Under the pieces are notes generated by a model. It did no database searches, was not told where the DNA came from, and saw only the letters and a program-made list of their open reading frames with translations. 14,083 nt of DNA, taken from an uncultured Catenibacterium sp. Its GTDB lineage: Bacteria > Bacillota_I > Bacilli_A > Erysipelotrichales > Coprobacillaceae. Shown here piece by piece: positions 6,304 to 14,083 of the stretch (positions within the stretch are counted from its first letter, which is position 1; every line of letters begins with the position of its first letter). A program made the translations under genes and the position numbers. The stretch spans positions 1 through 14,083 of the forward strand of contig NZ_CAAFOM010000089.1 of assembly GCF_900764565.1 (NCBI RefSeq), given 5' to 3'.

Positions 6304-7696
6304 TTAAAGTTTCAGCTTTCTTTACTGCTTCTTCAATAGTACCTACATTATGGAAAGCCTGCTCTGGTAAATCGTCATATTTGCCTTCTAGAATTTCTTT
6401 AAATCCTTTTACTGTATCATCAACATGTACATACTTACCATCTAAACCAGTGAACTGTTCTGCAACAGTGAATGGCTGTGATAAGAAGTTTCTAATTCTT
6501 CTTGCACGTGCAACGATCAGTTTATCTTCTTCACTCAATTCATCCATACCAAGAATTGCGATGATATCCTGTAATTCCTGATATTTCTGTAACATCTGAG
6601 TTACTCCATGAGCCACTTCATAATGTTCTTTACCAACAACGTTTGGATCAAGACCTCTAGAAGAAGAGTTTAGTGGATCTACTGCAGGGTAAATACCTAA
6701 TGCTGCAATACTACGATCAAGTACAACTCTTGCATCAAGGTGTGTGAATGTAGTTGCTGGAGCAGGGTCAGTCATATCATCGGCAGGTACATAAACAGCC
6801 TGTACTGATGTAATAGAACCCTGTTTAGTTGAAGTAATACGTTCCTGTAACTGACCCATTTCAGTTGCAAGAGTTGGCTGATAACCTGCCTGAGATGGAA
6901 CACGTCCAAGTAGGGCAGATACTTCTGAACCAGCCTGAGTGAAACGGAAGATGTTATCGATGAATAGTAAGACATCCTGTCCCTGTTCATCACGGAAATA
7001 TTCCGCCATAGTAAGTGCTGATAATGCAACTCTAAGTCTTGATCCAGGTGGTTCATTCATCTGACCAAACACTAGTGTTGTCTTATCTAATACACCACTT
7101 TCTTTCATTTCATAGTACAAATCATTACCTTCACGAGAACGTTCACCAACACCGGCAAATACTGATAAACCGTTATGTTCAGTAGCGATGTTGTTGATGA
7201 ATTCCTGGATAAGAACTGTCTTACCTACACCGGCACCACCGAATAGACCAATCTTACCACCCTTGATGAATGGACAAATCAAGTCTACGACTTTAATACC
7301 TGTTTCAAGAATTTCAGTTTCTGTTCTCTGATCAGCAAATGTAGGTGCTGATCTATGAATTGGCATATGTTTTTCTTCAGTCAATTCATCTTTACCATCA
7401 ATAGAATGTCCTAATACGTTGAACATTCTACCAAGTGTTTTATTACCTACTGGAACACTAATAGGTGCATTAGTATCCACAGCATCCATACCTCTTGTTA
7501 AACCATCAGTAGGACCCATTGCGATACATCTTACAATATCATCACCAATATGCTGAGCAACTTCTACAGTTAACTCTTCACCATGGTTATCAATTTTGAT
7601 GGCTGTATTTAGATCTGGAAGATCTTTATCAGCAGCGAACTGTACATCGACAACTGGACCCTGAGCCTTGATAATCTTACCAACATTCAAAGCCAT
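6296..7696 (-). CDS. atpD: ATP synthase F1 subunit beta (catalytic)
   Basis: The 466-residue catalytic subunit makes ATP from ADP and phosphate at the alpha/beta interfaces. Visible motifs are the Walker A GGAGVGKT (153-160), catalytic GERSREG (184-190), the Walker B region ending LLFIDNIFRFTQ, the hinge GSEVSALLGR, and the DELSEED loop (ILGMDELSEEDK) that contacts gamma. Length is normal. The ATG at 7696 follows GGAGG at 6-nt spacing, a strong site suited to a subunit needed in three copies. It is separated from atpG by 14 bp. Confidence 0.99.
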   Translation of the reverse strand: MALNVGKIIKAQGPVVDVQFAADKDLPDLNTAIKIDNHGEELTVEVAQHIGDDIVRCIAMGPTDGLTRGMDAVDTNAPISVPVGNKTLGRMFNVLGHSIDGKDELTEEKHMPIHRSAPTFADQRTETEILETGIKVVDLICPFIKGGKIGLFGGAGVGKTVLIQEFINNIATEHNGLSVFAGVGERSREGNDLYYEMKESGVLDKTTLVFGQMNEPPGSRLRVALSALTMAEYFRDEQGQDVLLFIDNIFRFTQAGSEVSALLGRVPSQAGYQPTLATEMGQLQERITSTKQGSITSVQAVYVPADDMTDPAPATTFTHLDARVVLDRSIAALGIYPAVDPLNSSSRGLDPNVVGKEHYEVAHGVTQMLQKYQELQDIIAILGMDELSEEDKLIVARARRIRNFLSQPFTVAEQFTGLDGKYVHVDDTVKGFKEILEGKYDDLPEQAFHNVGTIEEAVKKAETLSE

Positions 7697-7710
7697 ATGG
7701 CACCTCCTTC

Positions 7711-8565
7711 TTATTGTGCATTGGCACCAGCAACGATTTCACTGACTTCGCTAGTAATCGCGCTCTGACGTGCCTGGTTGTATTTTAATAACAACTCATC
7801 TGTTAATTCATTTGCATTGTCTGTTGCGTTCTTCATAGATGTTCTTCTAGACGCATTTTCTGCAGTTACTGATTCAATCAAGTAACCATAGATAACAGCC
7901 TGTAAATACATCGGAATTAAGCTTCCAAGTACTGATTCAGGACTTGGTTCAAACAATGTATCTTTATGGAATTTCTTATCAGAGACAAGATCTTCTGCCT
8001 TAAGTGGAAGAAGAGTCACATCTCTAGGTACGAAAGTTAAGTCATTCACATATTCTGTATATACAACATGAATAGACTTAATTTCTTTTTTCTTATAGCC
8101 TTCTAGAAGTGAGGCAACTAATCTCACAACACTTCTAAAATCAAGGGTCGTATTAAGGTCTACATAAGTACCATCTACTTCACCTTTAAAATGTTTTTTA
8201 AACTGATTTAAGCCTTTATTACCAATCGCAATGATCTTCTTGGCATCATTGACTGATGCTTCTACCTGCTTAAAGATATTAGAGTTATATCCACCACATA
8301 ATCCTAAAGTAGAAGTGATGACGATATAAACATCTTCACCCTTATCATTTAATACTAAATAAGGAGAATCAATATCATTTCCCGCAGAAGCTAAGATCTG
8401 TGCGCAGGTATCCTTTACCTGTGTATAGTAAGGCTTCATGTCATTCAACTGATTTCTAGTCTTAGAAAGCTTAGAGCTTGCAACAAGTTCCATAGCTCTT
8501 GTGATTTTCTTAGTAGATTCAATTGATTTGATACGACGCTTGATGGCTTGCATCTGCCCAGCCAT
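7711..8565 (-). CDS. atpG: ATP synthase F1 subunit gamma
   Basis: The 284-residue rotor shaft turns within the alpha3beta3 hexamer and transmits c-ring rotation. The N-terminal helix is typical (MAGQMQAIKRRIKSIESTKK, then ITRAMELVASSKL), as is the C-terminal helix (RTSMKNATDNANELTDELLLKYNQ RQ region), with a Rossmann-like domain between (CGGYNSNIF). The ATG at 8565 is chosen over the Met at codon 5 because GAGG (8573-8576, inside the end of atpA) is 7 nt away and relatives start MAG. Two bases separate it from the atpA stop. Confidence 0.98.
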   Translation of the reverse strand: MAGQMQAIKRRIKSIESTKKITRAMELVASSKLSKTRNQLNDMKPYYTQVKDTCAQILASAGNDIDSPYLVLNDKGEDVYIVITSTLGLCGGYNSNIFKQVEASVNDAKKIIAIGNKGLNQFKKHFKGEVDGTYVDLNTTLDFRSVVRLVASLLEGYKKKEIKSIHVVYTEYVNDLTFVPRDVTLLPLKAEDLVSDKKFHKDTLFEPSPESVLGSLIPMYLQAVIYGYLIESVTAENASRRTSMKNATDNANELTDELLLKYNQARQSAITSEVSEIVAGANAQ

Positions 8566-8567
8566 AA

Positions 8568-10094
8568 TTAAGCCTCAGCTTTCTGTAAGTTTTCGAACTG
8601 AGTTGTATAAGCCTTGACAGCTTCCTTCAACTTAGCAGTTAATTCATCAGATAATACTTTCTTTTCTCTGATTTCATCAAGAAGATCACTATGTGCTACA
8701 GCAAACTTCTCTACTAAACCATCCATGTATTCCTGTACCTTTTCCACTTTAACATTCTTAACGAATCCATTTTCAAGTGCAAATAGAGTAATGATCTGAT
8801 CAATAACATCTCTTGGTGCATACTGTGCCTGTTTTAATACTTCACGTACACGTTCACCATGTTCAATCGCATTCTTAGTTGCTGCATCTAAGTCAGAACC
8901 AAACTGTGCGAATGACTGCATTTCTTCATACTGTGCTAATTCATACTTCAAGTTTCTAGAAACCTGCTTCATAGCCTTGATCTGTGCTGTAGAACCTACA
9001 CGTGATACAGATAAACCTGTATCAATGGCAGGTCTGAAACCAGCATTGAATAATTCCTGCTGTAAGAAGATCTGACCATCAGTAATAGAAATAACGTTAG
9101 TAGGGATATATGCTGAGATATCACCTGCCTGTGTTTCAATGATTGGAAGGGCAGTAATAGAACCTCCGCCATTTTCTTCATTTAAACGACAAGATCTTTC
9201 TAATAGTCTTGAATGTAAGTAGAATACATCACCTGGATAAGCTTCACGTCCTGGTGGTCTCTTTAATAATAGAGACACTGTACGATAAGCTACGGCATGC
9301 TTACTTAAATCATCATAAACGATTAATACATCCTTACCCTGGTCAAGCCATTCTTCAGCAATAGCACAACCTGCATAAGGTGCAATATACTGAACTGGAG
9401 CAAGTTCAGAAGCTGATGCAGAAACAACAACAGTATAATCCATTGCGCCTGCCTTCTTTAATTTTTCAACAACCTGTGCAACTGTAGAATTCTTCTGCCC
9501 AATTGCAACATAGATACAGTACATATCCTGACCTTTCTGGTTGATGATTGTATCAACAGCGATTGCTGTCTTACCAGTCTGTCTATCACCGATGATTAAC
9601 TCACGCTGACCTCTACCAACTGGGATAATTGCATCAATAGTAGTGATACCAGTCTGTACTGGCTGATCTACTGATTTTCTTGTCATAACACCAGGAGCCA
9701 CTCTTTCGATTGGTCTAGTCTTTGTAGTGATAATTTCACCCTGACCATCAATAGGCTGTCCTAAAGGGTTAACGACACGACCTAGCATTGCATCACCTAC
9801 AGGTACTTCAATGATCTTACCTGTACGTCTTACTTCGTCGCCTTCTTTAATTTCGTCCGCATTACCTAATAAAGTAACACCAACACTATCTTCATCTAGG
9901 TTCATGACCATACCATAAACATCACCTGGGAAAAGGATCAATTCACCTAGCATTGCATTGTCTAAACCATGAACAACACTGACACCGTCACCAACAGTCA
10001 TTACTGTTCCGACGTCTTTCTGTTCCATGACATCATCATAATGCTTAATCTGCTCTTTGATTAAAGCACTGATTTCATCGGGTCTTAATGCCAC
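8568..10094 (-). CDS. atpA: ATP synthase F1 subunit alpha
   Basis: This non-catalytic nucleotide-binding subunit forms the hexamer with beta and anchors delta and b. Motifs include the Walker A GDRQTGKT (residues 169-176 of the 508-residue form), the DVLIVYDDLSKHAVAYR stretch, and the family signature PAIDTGLSVSRVGS. I place the start at the GTG at 10094 (protein MALRPDEIS), because relatives begin this way and AGGTGA (10100-10105) lies 5 nt upstream. A GTG at 10103 would add three residues (511 in total) but directly abuts the atpH stop and has a poorer site. The choice of start is moderately sure; the gene identity is certain. Confidence 0.98.
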   Translation of the reverse strand: MALRPDEISALIKEQIKHYDDVMEQKDVGTVMTVGDGVSVVHGLDNAMLGELILFPGDVYGMVMNLDEDSVGVTLLGNADEIKEGDEVRRTGKIIEVPVGDAMLGRVVNPLGQPIDGQGEIITTKTRPIERVAPGVMTRKSVDQPVQTGITTIDAIIPVGRGQRELIIGDRQTGKTAIAVDTIINQKGQDMYCIYVAIGQKNSTVAQVVEKLKKAGAMDYTVVVSASASELAPVQYIAPYAGCAIAEEWLDQGKDVLIVYDDLSKHAVAYRTVSLLLKRPPGREAYPGDVFYLHSRLLERSCRLNEENGGGSITALPIIETQAGDISAYIPTNVISITDGQIFLQQELFNAGFRPAIDTGLSVSRVGSTAQIKAMKQVSRNLKYELAQYEEMQSFAQFGSDLDAATKNAIEHGERVREVLKQAQYAPRDVIDQIITLFALENGFVKNVKVEKVQEYMDGLVEKFAVAHSDLLDEIREKKVLSDELTAKLKEAVKAYTTQFENLQKAEA

Positions 10095-10103
10095 TTGCGT
10101 CAC

Positions 10104-10640
10104 CTACTTTCTCAACAGCTCAGTCTTGAGCTTGCTGACTTTGTTCTTTAATGAGCCATCATAGACACGGTTCTCAATCTGAACCTTAACACCACCAATA
10201 AGTGTCTTGTCTTCAACAGTTCTTAAAGTGATTGTTTTGTTTTCTTTCTGAGAAATCGCTTCTTCAATTGCCTTTACCTGTTCATCGCTTAATGCGAAAG
10301 GTGTGAAGATAACGCCTTCCTCGATACCAAGATGCTTATTACTCATCTTAATAAAGCTTTTTGTAATAGGCGCAATATATCTTGTTCTTCTTTTCTTTAC
10401 AAGCAGTTTAAGAAAATTCAATACATAATGATTTACTGAAGTGCCAAAACCTTTATCTAGTAATGCACACTTTGCTTCATCATCTACAAGCACATGAGAG
10501 AAGAATGTTTCAAATTCTGGATTACTTTCTAAAACTGTATCAACAAGTTTCATATCTGCTAGATAATCTTCTAGCGCATGATCTTCTAACGCTAACTGAT
10601 ATAAGCTTTCAGCATAACGTTCTGCAACATTTGCATCCAT
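10104..10640 (-). CDS. atpH: ATP synthase F1 subunit delta (OSCP)
   Basis: The 178-residue stator protein links the b dimer to the top of the alpha/beta hexamer. The N-terminal six-helix domain (VAERYAESLYQLALE at 5-19) and the C-terminal domain with GGVKVQIENRVYDGSLKNKVSKLK are typical of the OSCP/delta family, and length is normal. Its ATG overlaps the atpF stop by one base (TAATG) and there is no clear ribosome binding site. Translation is therefore probably coupled to atpF. Confidence 0.97.
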   Translation of the reverse strand: MDANVAERYAESLYQLALEDHALEDYLADMKLVDTVLESNPEFETFFSHVLVDDEAKCALLDKGFGTSVNHYVLNFLKLLVKKRRTRYIAPITKSFIKMSNKHLGIEEGVIFTPFALSDEQVKAIEEAISQKENKTITLRTVEDKTLIGGVKVQIENRVYDGSLKNKVSKLKTELLRK

Positions 10641-11140
10641 TAGTTAATAACCTGTTTTACGAAATCATCTACTAAAGCTTTATTGGCTTCAGTATTCATA
10701 TTCTGATCCATGACTTTAGTAGCCACTTCAACAGCAACATCCACAATTTCTTTCTTCATTTCATCCTGTGCTGCAAGCTTTTCAGATTCAATTTCATGGC
10801 GAGCCTGTTCAATCTTTTCTTGAGCCTGCTTGTTAGCTTCATCCATGATTTTACTCTTAGCCTTTACGGCATCTTCCTTAGCCTGATCTATGATTTCTTT
10901 ATACTGTTTTGCAGCTTCTTTAGCCTGCTTTTCACTTTCTAGAAGATATTCAGATGCTTTTTCATTCTTAGCCTTCGCATCATTGATATTACCTTCTATA
11001 AAATCAGCTCTCTTCTGGAAGAATTCTAATACATAATTCCATAAATATTTCTTAAACAGAAGAAGCATGATTGCAGTGGAACATAACTGAACAATCATAG
11101 TGGTAGGGTTTGGAAATAACTTTGCGGCTATATCTGGCAT
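10640..11140 (-). CDS. atpF: ATP synthase Fo subunit b
   Basis: The 166-residue peripheral-stalk protein works as a dimer. One membrane segment lies near residues 13-34 (MIVQLCSTAIMLLLF). A long charged helix/coiled coil follows, rich in Ala, Lys and Glu (about 45-150), and the C-terminal end contacts delta. The ATG at 11140 follows GGAGG at 8-nt spacing. The gene is 25 bp from atpE and overlaps atpH by one base. Confidence 0.97.
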   Translation of the reverse strand: MPDIAAKLFPNPTTMIVQLCSTAIMLLLFKKYLWNYVLEFFQKRADFIEGNINDAKAKNEKASEYLLESEKQAKEAAKQYKEIIDQAKEDAVKAKSKIMDEANKQAQEKIEQARHEIESEKLAAQDEMKKEIVDVAVEVATKVMDQNMNTEANKALVDDFVKQVIN

Positions 11141-11165
11141 AGTTTTTTCCTCCTTAAACTATTTT

Positions 11166-11393
11166 TTATTTGAATACGAATAATAAGATGAAAGAAATAA
11201 GTAAACCATAGAGGGCTACTGTTTCTGTTAAGGCGATACCTAAGATCATAGTAGTACGGATCTTGCTTTCAGCCTCAGGATTTCTTCCAATTGCAGATAC
11301 TGCATGAGCGGCAACTAAACCTTCACCAATACCTGTACCTAAACCTGCAAGTACTGCAATACCAGCAGCGATTGCAATTAAACCTCTTGTCAT
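11166..11393 (-). CDS. atpE: ATP synthase Fo subunit c with two helix carboxylates
   Basis: The 75-residue proteolipid forms the rotating c-ring. Helix 1 carries the packing motif G17-x-G19-x-G21-x-G23-x-G25. The loop is GRNPE (36-40). Helix 2 carries the ion-binding Glu57 in ALTETVALYG. Unusually, Glu24 sits in helix 1 (GIGEG) where the Na+-driven Ilyobacter tartaricus c subunit has Gln32 and many H+ enzymes have other residues. Glu24/Glu57 align with the Glu32/Glu65 pair reported for Fusobacterium nucleatum. Thr58 and Tyr62 match Ser66 and Tyr70 of Ilyobacter, while Thr67 is replaced by Val59. The start is ATG 11393, 9 nt after AGGAGG. An in-frame TTG six bases upstream is too close to that site. 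Confidence 0.97.
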   Translation of the reverse strand: MTRGLIAIAAGIAVLAGLGTGIGEGLVAAHAVSAIGRNPEAESKIRTTMILGIALTETVALYGLLISFILLFVFK

Positions 11394-11425
11394 AATCAAT
11401 TTCCTCCTATTGACATTTTTTTCAT

Positions 11426-12091
11426 TTATTCTTCATCTGGATTTTCATTAGAAATCAGAATTGAAGATAGTGTAACGAATACCAGCGCTTGTACGCAGCC
11501 AGAGAATACATCGAAATAACAATGTAATAGTGGTGCTACAACTGGTCCTAAAAAGTTGAATGGAATCAACTTGTAACTTAAGAATGATGTTGCCTGATAT
11601 ACTAAGGCCATAATAAATGTACCACTCAATAAGTTACAGAAAATACGCATTGATATAGAAATCAATGGTGAAATCAAACCAAATAGGTTTGTTGGGGGAA
11701 TTAAAGTTCCCTTAATATAACTGCCAACACCCTGATACTTAATCGCATTAATCTGAATTAATACCCATGTAATTAATGTTAAGGATAACGTGATTGAGTA
11801 GTTAGTAGTTGGCGCATCAAAACCTGTTAATCCAAATAAGTTAGATACCAACAGCCATGCAAATAACATAGAGAAATAAGGATAGTAGTTCTTCGCATAT
11901 TTCTTAGGCATGATTGTGCCCATGTAGTCATAAACCATCTTAATGGCGGTTTCAACAACAAGGACCACGCCTGTTGGTCTCTTAGTTGGATCTGCTTCTC
12001 TTATTTTTTTACCTGCATAAACAAAGAAAATAGAAAGTATCACAGTCACAATCAATGATGATATCAGTTCTGGCTGAATAGTGATTTTCAT
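11426..12091 (-). CDS. atpB: ATP synthase Fo subunit a
   Basis: The 221-residue membrane stator supplies the two ion half-channels facing the c-ring. Five or six hydrophobic segments are visible, starting with 9-26 and ending with 196-214. The essential arginine is Arg149 in SMRIFCNLLSG, equivalent to Arg210 of E. coli. Gln201 in GCVQALVF matches E. coli Gln252. The residue after R-I-F is Cys152, where most relatives have Gly or Ala. The ATG overlaps the atpI stop by one base. Its AGGAGG site lies inside the atpI coding end, 11 nt upstream. Confidence 0.97.
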   Translation of the reverse strand: MKITIQPELISSLIVTVILSIFFVYAGKKIREADPTKRPTGVVLVVETAIKMVYDYMGTIMPKKYAKNYYPYFSMLFAWLLVSNLFGLTGFDAPTTNYSITLSLTLITWVLIQINAIKYQGVGSYIKGTLIPPTNLFGLISPLISISMRIFCNLLSGTFIMALVYQATSFLSYKLIPFNFLGPVVAPLLHCYFDVFSGCVQALVFVTLSSILISNENPDEE

Positions 12092-12465
12092 TATCTCATA
12101 CGCCTCCTTTCTCCATATGCATGTATATAAATAGAAATCTTTACTACTAGATAGCCCAGAAATACTGTATACATATTTACTATTTCTGGAAAGAATCCAG
12201 CTATTGCGAAACCTACTGCAAAAATAAACAATTTAGCCATAAATAACATAACTGCAATTGTCTTACCTGCAGTCTGGATAGAAAGTATTGCATCAGTCAT
12301 CTTCATATTGATCTGTAAGATCAATAAATCAATGAGATAACCTAATACAAACCCTAAACAGTAGCTGATTGAATGAAGAATGATAGAAAGTACAACCATA
12401 AGAATCAATCCTATAAGGAACACCTTGATAGAAGTTCTTCTTACTTCATATTCATCAAATCCCAT
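12091..12465 (-). CDS. atpI: AtpI-like ATP synthase accessory membrane protein
   Basis: This 124-residue protein has four hydrophobic segments (about 12-30, 34-52, 70-92, 96-115) and a basic tail (GERRRMR). It sits where atpI lies in nearly all bacterial atp operons, directly before atpB. AtpI proteins are thought to help c-ring assembly or Mg2+ supply. Sequence resemblance is loose, as usual for this fast-changing family, so the call rests on topology and position. Its ATG overlaps the upp stop by one base with no clear ribosome binding site, indicating coupling to upp. The tail codons AGG AGG double as the ribosome binding site of atpB. Confidence 0.8.
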   Translation of the reverse strand: MGFDEYEVRRTSIKVFLIGLILMVVLSIILHSISYCLGFVLGYLIDLLILQINMKMTDAILSIQTAGKTIAVMLFMAKLFIFAVGFAIAGFFPEIVNMYTVFLGYLVVKISIYIHAYGERRRMR

Positions 12466-13085
12466 TAATTAGTACCAAACAAGCGGTCTCCCGCATCTCC
12501 TAAACCTGGTACAATATATCCCTTGTCATTTAGTTTTTCATCTAATGCAGCTAAAGTAAGCTTAACATCTGGATGACGTTCTTCAATGTATTTCACACCT
12601 TCAGGTGCCCCTACAAGACAGACAAGTTCAATATCCTTCGCACCACGATCTTTAATATTCTGGATAGCCATATCAGCTGAACCACCAGTAGCAAGCATAG
12701 GATCAAGAACAATAACCTTTGCGCTCTCTAATCCCTTAGGAAATTTAGCATAATATTCATGAGGAATCAATGTTTCTTCATCTCTATACATACCAATATG
12801 ACCTACTTTCGCAGTTGGAATGATTCTTCTAAAGCCATCTACAAGACCTACACCTGCACGTAAGATAGGTACTAGAATAATATCCTTATCTAGTTCATAA
12901 CCAGTTGTCTTACAAATAGGTGTTTCAATTTCCTTTTCTTTTAAAGGATAGTCTTTTGTGACTTCATAAGCCATCAACATTGCGATTTCATCAAGGTTCT
13001 GCTTGAAAATATAGTTTGATGTCTTTTCTTCTCTCATGATTGAGAGCTTGTGTTTAATTAATGCATGATTGAGTACTTTAACCAT
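12465..13085 (-). CDS. upp: Uracil phosphoribosyltransferase
   Basis: The 206-residue enzyme salvages uracil, converting uracil and PRPP to UMP and pyrophosphate in the cytoplasm. The PRPP-binding loop is VIVLDPMLATGGS (124-136). The uracil-binding C-terminal loop is GYIVPGLGDAGDR (189-201). LVPILRAGVGL (71-81) is also typical, and length is standard. The start ATG at 13085 follows AGGAGG, which overlaps the glyA stop codon (TAGGAGG), 7 nt upstream. It forms the glyA-upp-atp arrangement seen in Bacillus subtilis. Confidence 0.98.
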   Translation of the reverse strand: MVKVLNHALIKHKLSIMREEKTSNYIFKQNLDEIAMLMAYEVTKDYPLKEKEIETPICKTTGYELDKDIILVPILRAGVGLVDGFRRIIPTAKVGHIGMYRDEETLIPHEYYAKFPKGLESAKVIVLDPMLATGGSADMAIQNIKDRGAKDIELVCLVGAPEGVKYIEERHPDVKLTLAALDEKLNDKGYIVPGLGDAGDRLFGTN

Positions 13086-13096
13086 CTTATGGCCTC

Positions 13097-14083
13097 CTAG
13101 TATTTAATATCGTCATACATAGTCACTTTATCAGTTAACTTCTTTACTCTCGCAAGACATTCATTCTTTACTTCATCAGTTTCTTCATTCTTTAAACGAT
13201 ACGCAATAATCTTTCCAACTTCTCTGAAGTCTTCTTCTTTAAATCCTTTAGTAGTCATTGCTGGTGTACCAACACGGATTCCAGAAGCCTTGAAAGGTTT
13301 TTCTGTATCGAAAGGAATCGCATTCTTATTAGCTGTAATATTAATTTCATCAAGTAATCTCTGAGCCTTCTTACCTGTAATACCACAGCTGCTCTTTACA
13401 TCAATAAGTAATAGGTGATTATCAGTACCACCAGTTACAAGACGGAATCCTTCTTCCTTTAAAGATTCTTCTAAAGCTTTCGCATTTTTAATGATCTGAT
13501 GACTATATTCCTTGAATTCAGGCTGTAATGCTTCATAGAAGCAAGCTGCTTTAGCAGCAATAATATGCATAAGAGGTCCACCCTGCATACCAGGGAAAAC
13601 AGCTCTATCAATATCTTTTGCATACTTTTCCTTACACATGATGACACCACCTCTAGGACCTCTTAAAGTCTTATGAGTTGTAGTAGTCACGATATCTGCA
13701 TAAGGGAATGGAGATGGATGATCTCCTGCAGCAACTAAACCAGCGATATGTGCCATGTCTACCATAAAGATAGCACCAACACTATGTGCTACTTCAGCCA
13801 TGAATTTGAAATCAATAGTTCTTGCATAAGCACTTGCCCCTGCAACAACTAACTTAGGTTTGATTTCTTCACATAATCTCTTATATTCATCATAATCAAT
13901 TCTTTCTGTTTCCTTATCAACACCATAAGCATGGAATTCATAAGTCTTACCAGAGTAATTTAATGGATGTCCATGTGTTAAATGCCCACCATCATTTAAA
14001 GACATACCTAGTACTTTATCACCTGGCTGTAATAAAGCAAAATAAACAGCTGTATTCGCTTGTGCACCAGAATGAGGCTGAAC
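13097..14083 (-). CDS. glyA: Serine hydroxymethyltransferase (partial, start outside window)
   Basis: This PLP enzyme interconverts serine plus tetrahydrofolate with glycine plus methylene-tetrahydrofolate. The open frame continues to the window edge, so 328 residues are visible and an N-terminal part of roughly 85 residues is missing. The visible part begins VQPHSGAQANTAVY. It contains the HLTHGHPLNYSG region, DMAHIAGLVAAG, the PLP-lysine site TTTTHKTLRGPRGG (lysine at visible residue 138) and FPGMQGGPLMH. A Met codon at 14005 is internal and not the start. It ends 11 bp before upp in the same operon; the operon promoter must lie at or beyond the right edge or inside these genes. Confidence 0.98.
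   Translation of the reverse strand, partial: VQPHSGAQANTAVYFALLQPGDKVLGMSLNDGGHLTHGHPLNYSGKTYEFHAYGVDKETERIDYDEYKRLCEEIKPKLVVAGASAYARTIDFKFMAEVAHSVGAIFMVDMAHIAGLVAAGDHPSPFPYADIVTTTTHKTLRGPRGGVIMCKEKYAKDIDRAVFPGMQGGPLMHIIAAKAACFYEALQPEFKEYSHQIIKNAKALEESLKEEGFRLVTGGTDNHLLLIDVKSSCGITGKKAQRLLDEINITANKNAIPFDTEKPFKASGIRVGTPAMTTKGFKEEDFREVGKIIAYRLKNEETDEVKNECLARVKKLTDKVTMYDDIKY

Noticed and set aside
6381..9181. Short open frames of 61-94 codons in other frames across atpD and atpA
   Set aside because: They are out-of-frame shadows of the strongly conserved beta and alpha subunits.

Overview
The window reads as chromosome of a low-GC, Gram-positive gut-type anaerobe (Bacillota). The gene order glyA-upp-atpI-B-E-F-H-A-G-D-C is the one known from Bacillus subtilis and relatives. 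Strong AGGAGG-type ribosome binding sites, A+T-rich intergenic DNA and two secreted wall proteins carrying long runs of aromatic 22-residue repeats fit Erysipelotrichia or a nearby class. The genus is inference and cannot be fixed from the sequence alone.

Layout, left to right. Positions 48-4432 (minus strand) hold two large secreted wall enzymes, each with its own candidate promoter. The first is an L,D-transpeptidase with 15 repeats between its signal peptide and its C-terminal YkuD domain. The second is a GH25 lysozyme with an N-terminal catalytic domain followed by 23 full repeats and one partial repeat. Positions 4433-4825 are a divergent regulatory region. At 4826-5311 (plus strand) lies a small VanZ-family membrane protein. 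It converges with, and overlaps by 4 nt, a cytoplasmic VanX/DdpX-type D-Ala-D-Ala dipeptidase (5308-5859, minus). Both stop codons sit in the loop of one two-way terminator hairpin.

Positions 5899-14083 (minus) are a tightly packed operon: glyA (its start lies beyond the right edge), upp, then a complete F1Fo ATP synthase set (i, a, c, b, delta, alpha, gamma, beta, epsilon). Most junctions overlap or are a few bases long, and a rho-independent terminator follows atpC. The most interesting detail is in AtpE. It has a glutamate in the first helix as well as the usual one in the second, the two-carboxylate arrangement described for the Na+-driven rotor of Fusobacterium nucleatum.

Two themes result: a housekeeping energy and one-carbon/pyrimidine-salvage operon, and a neighbouring set of four genes acting on or linked to peptidoglycan. 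I see no mobile element, CRISPR array, tRNA or rRNA. I did not find a clearly new multi-gene system. The points worth a second look are the c-subunit ion site, the shared repeat module and several regulatory hairpins and repeats.
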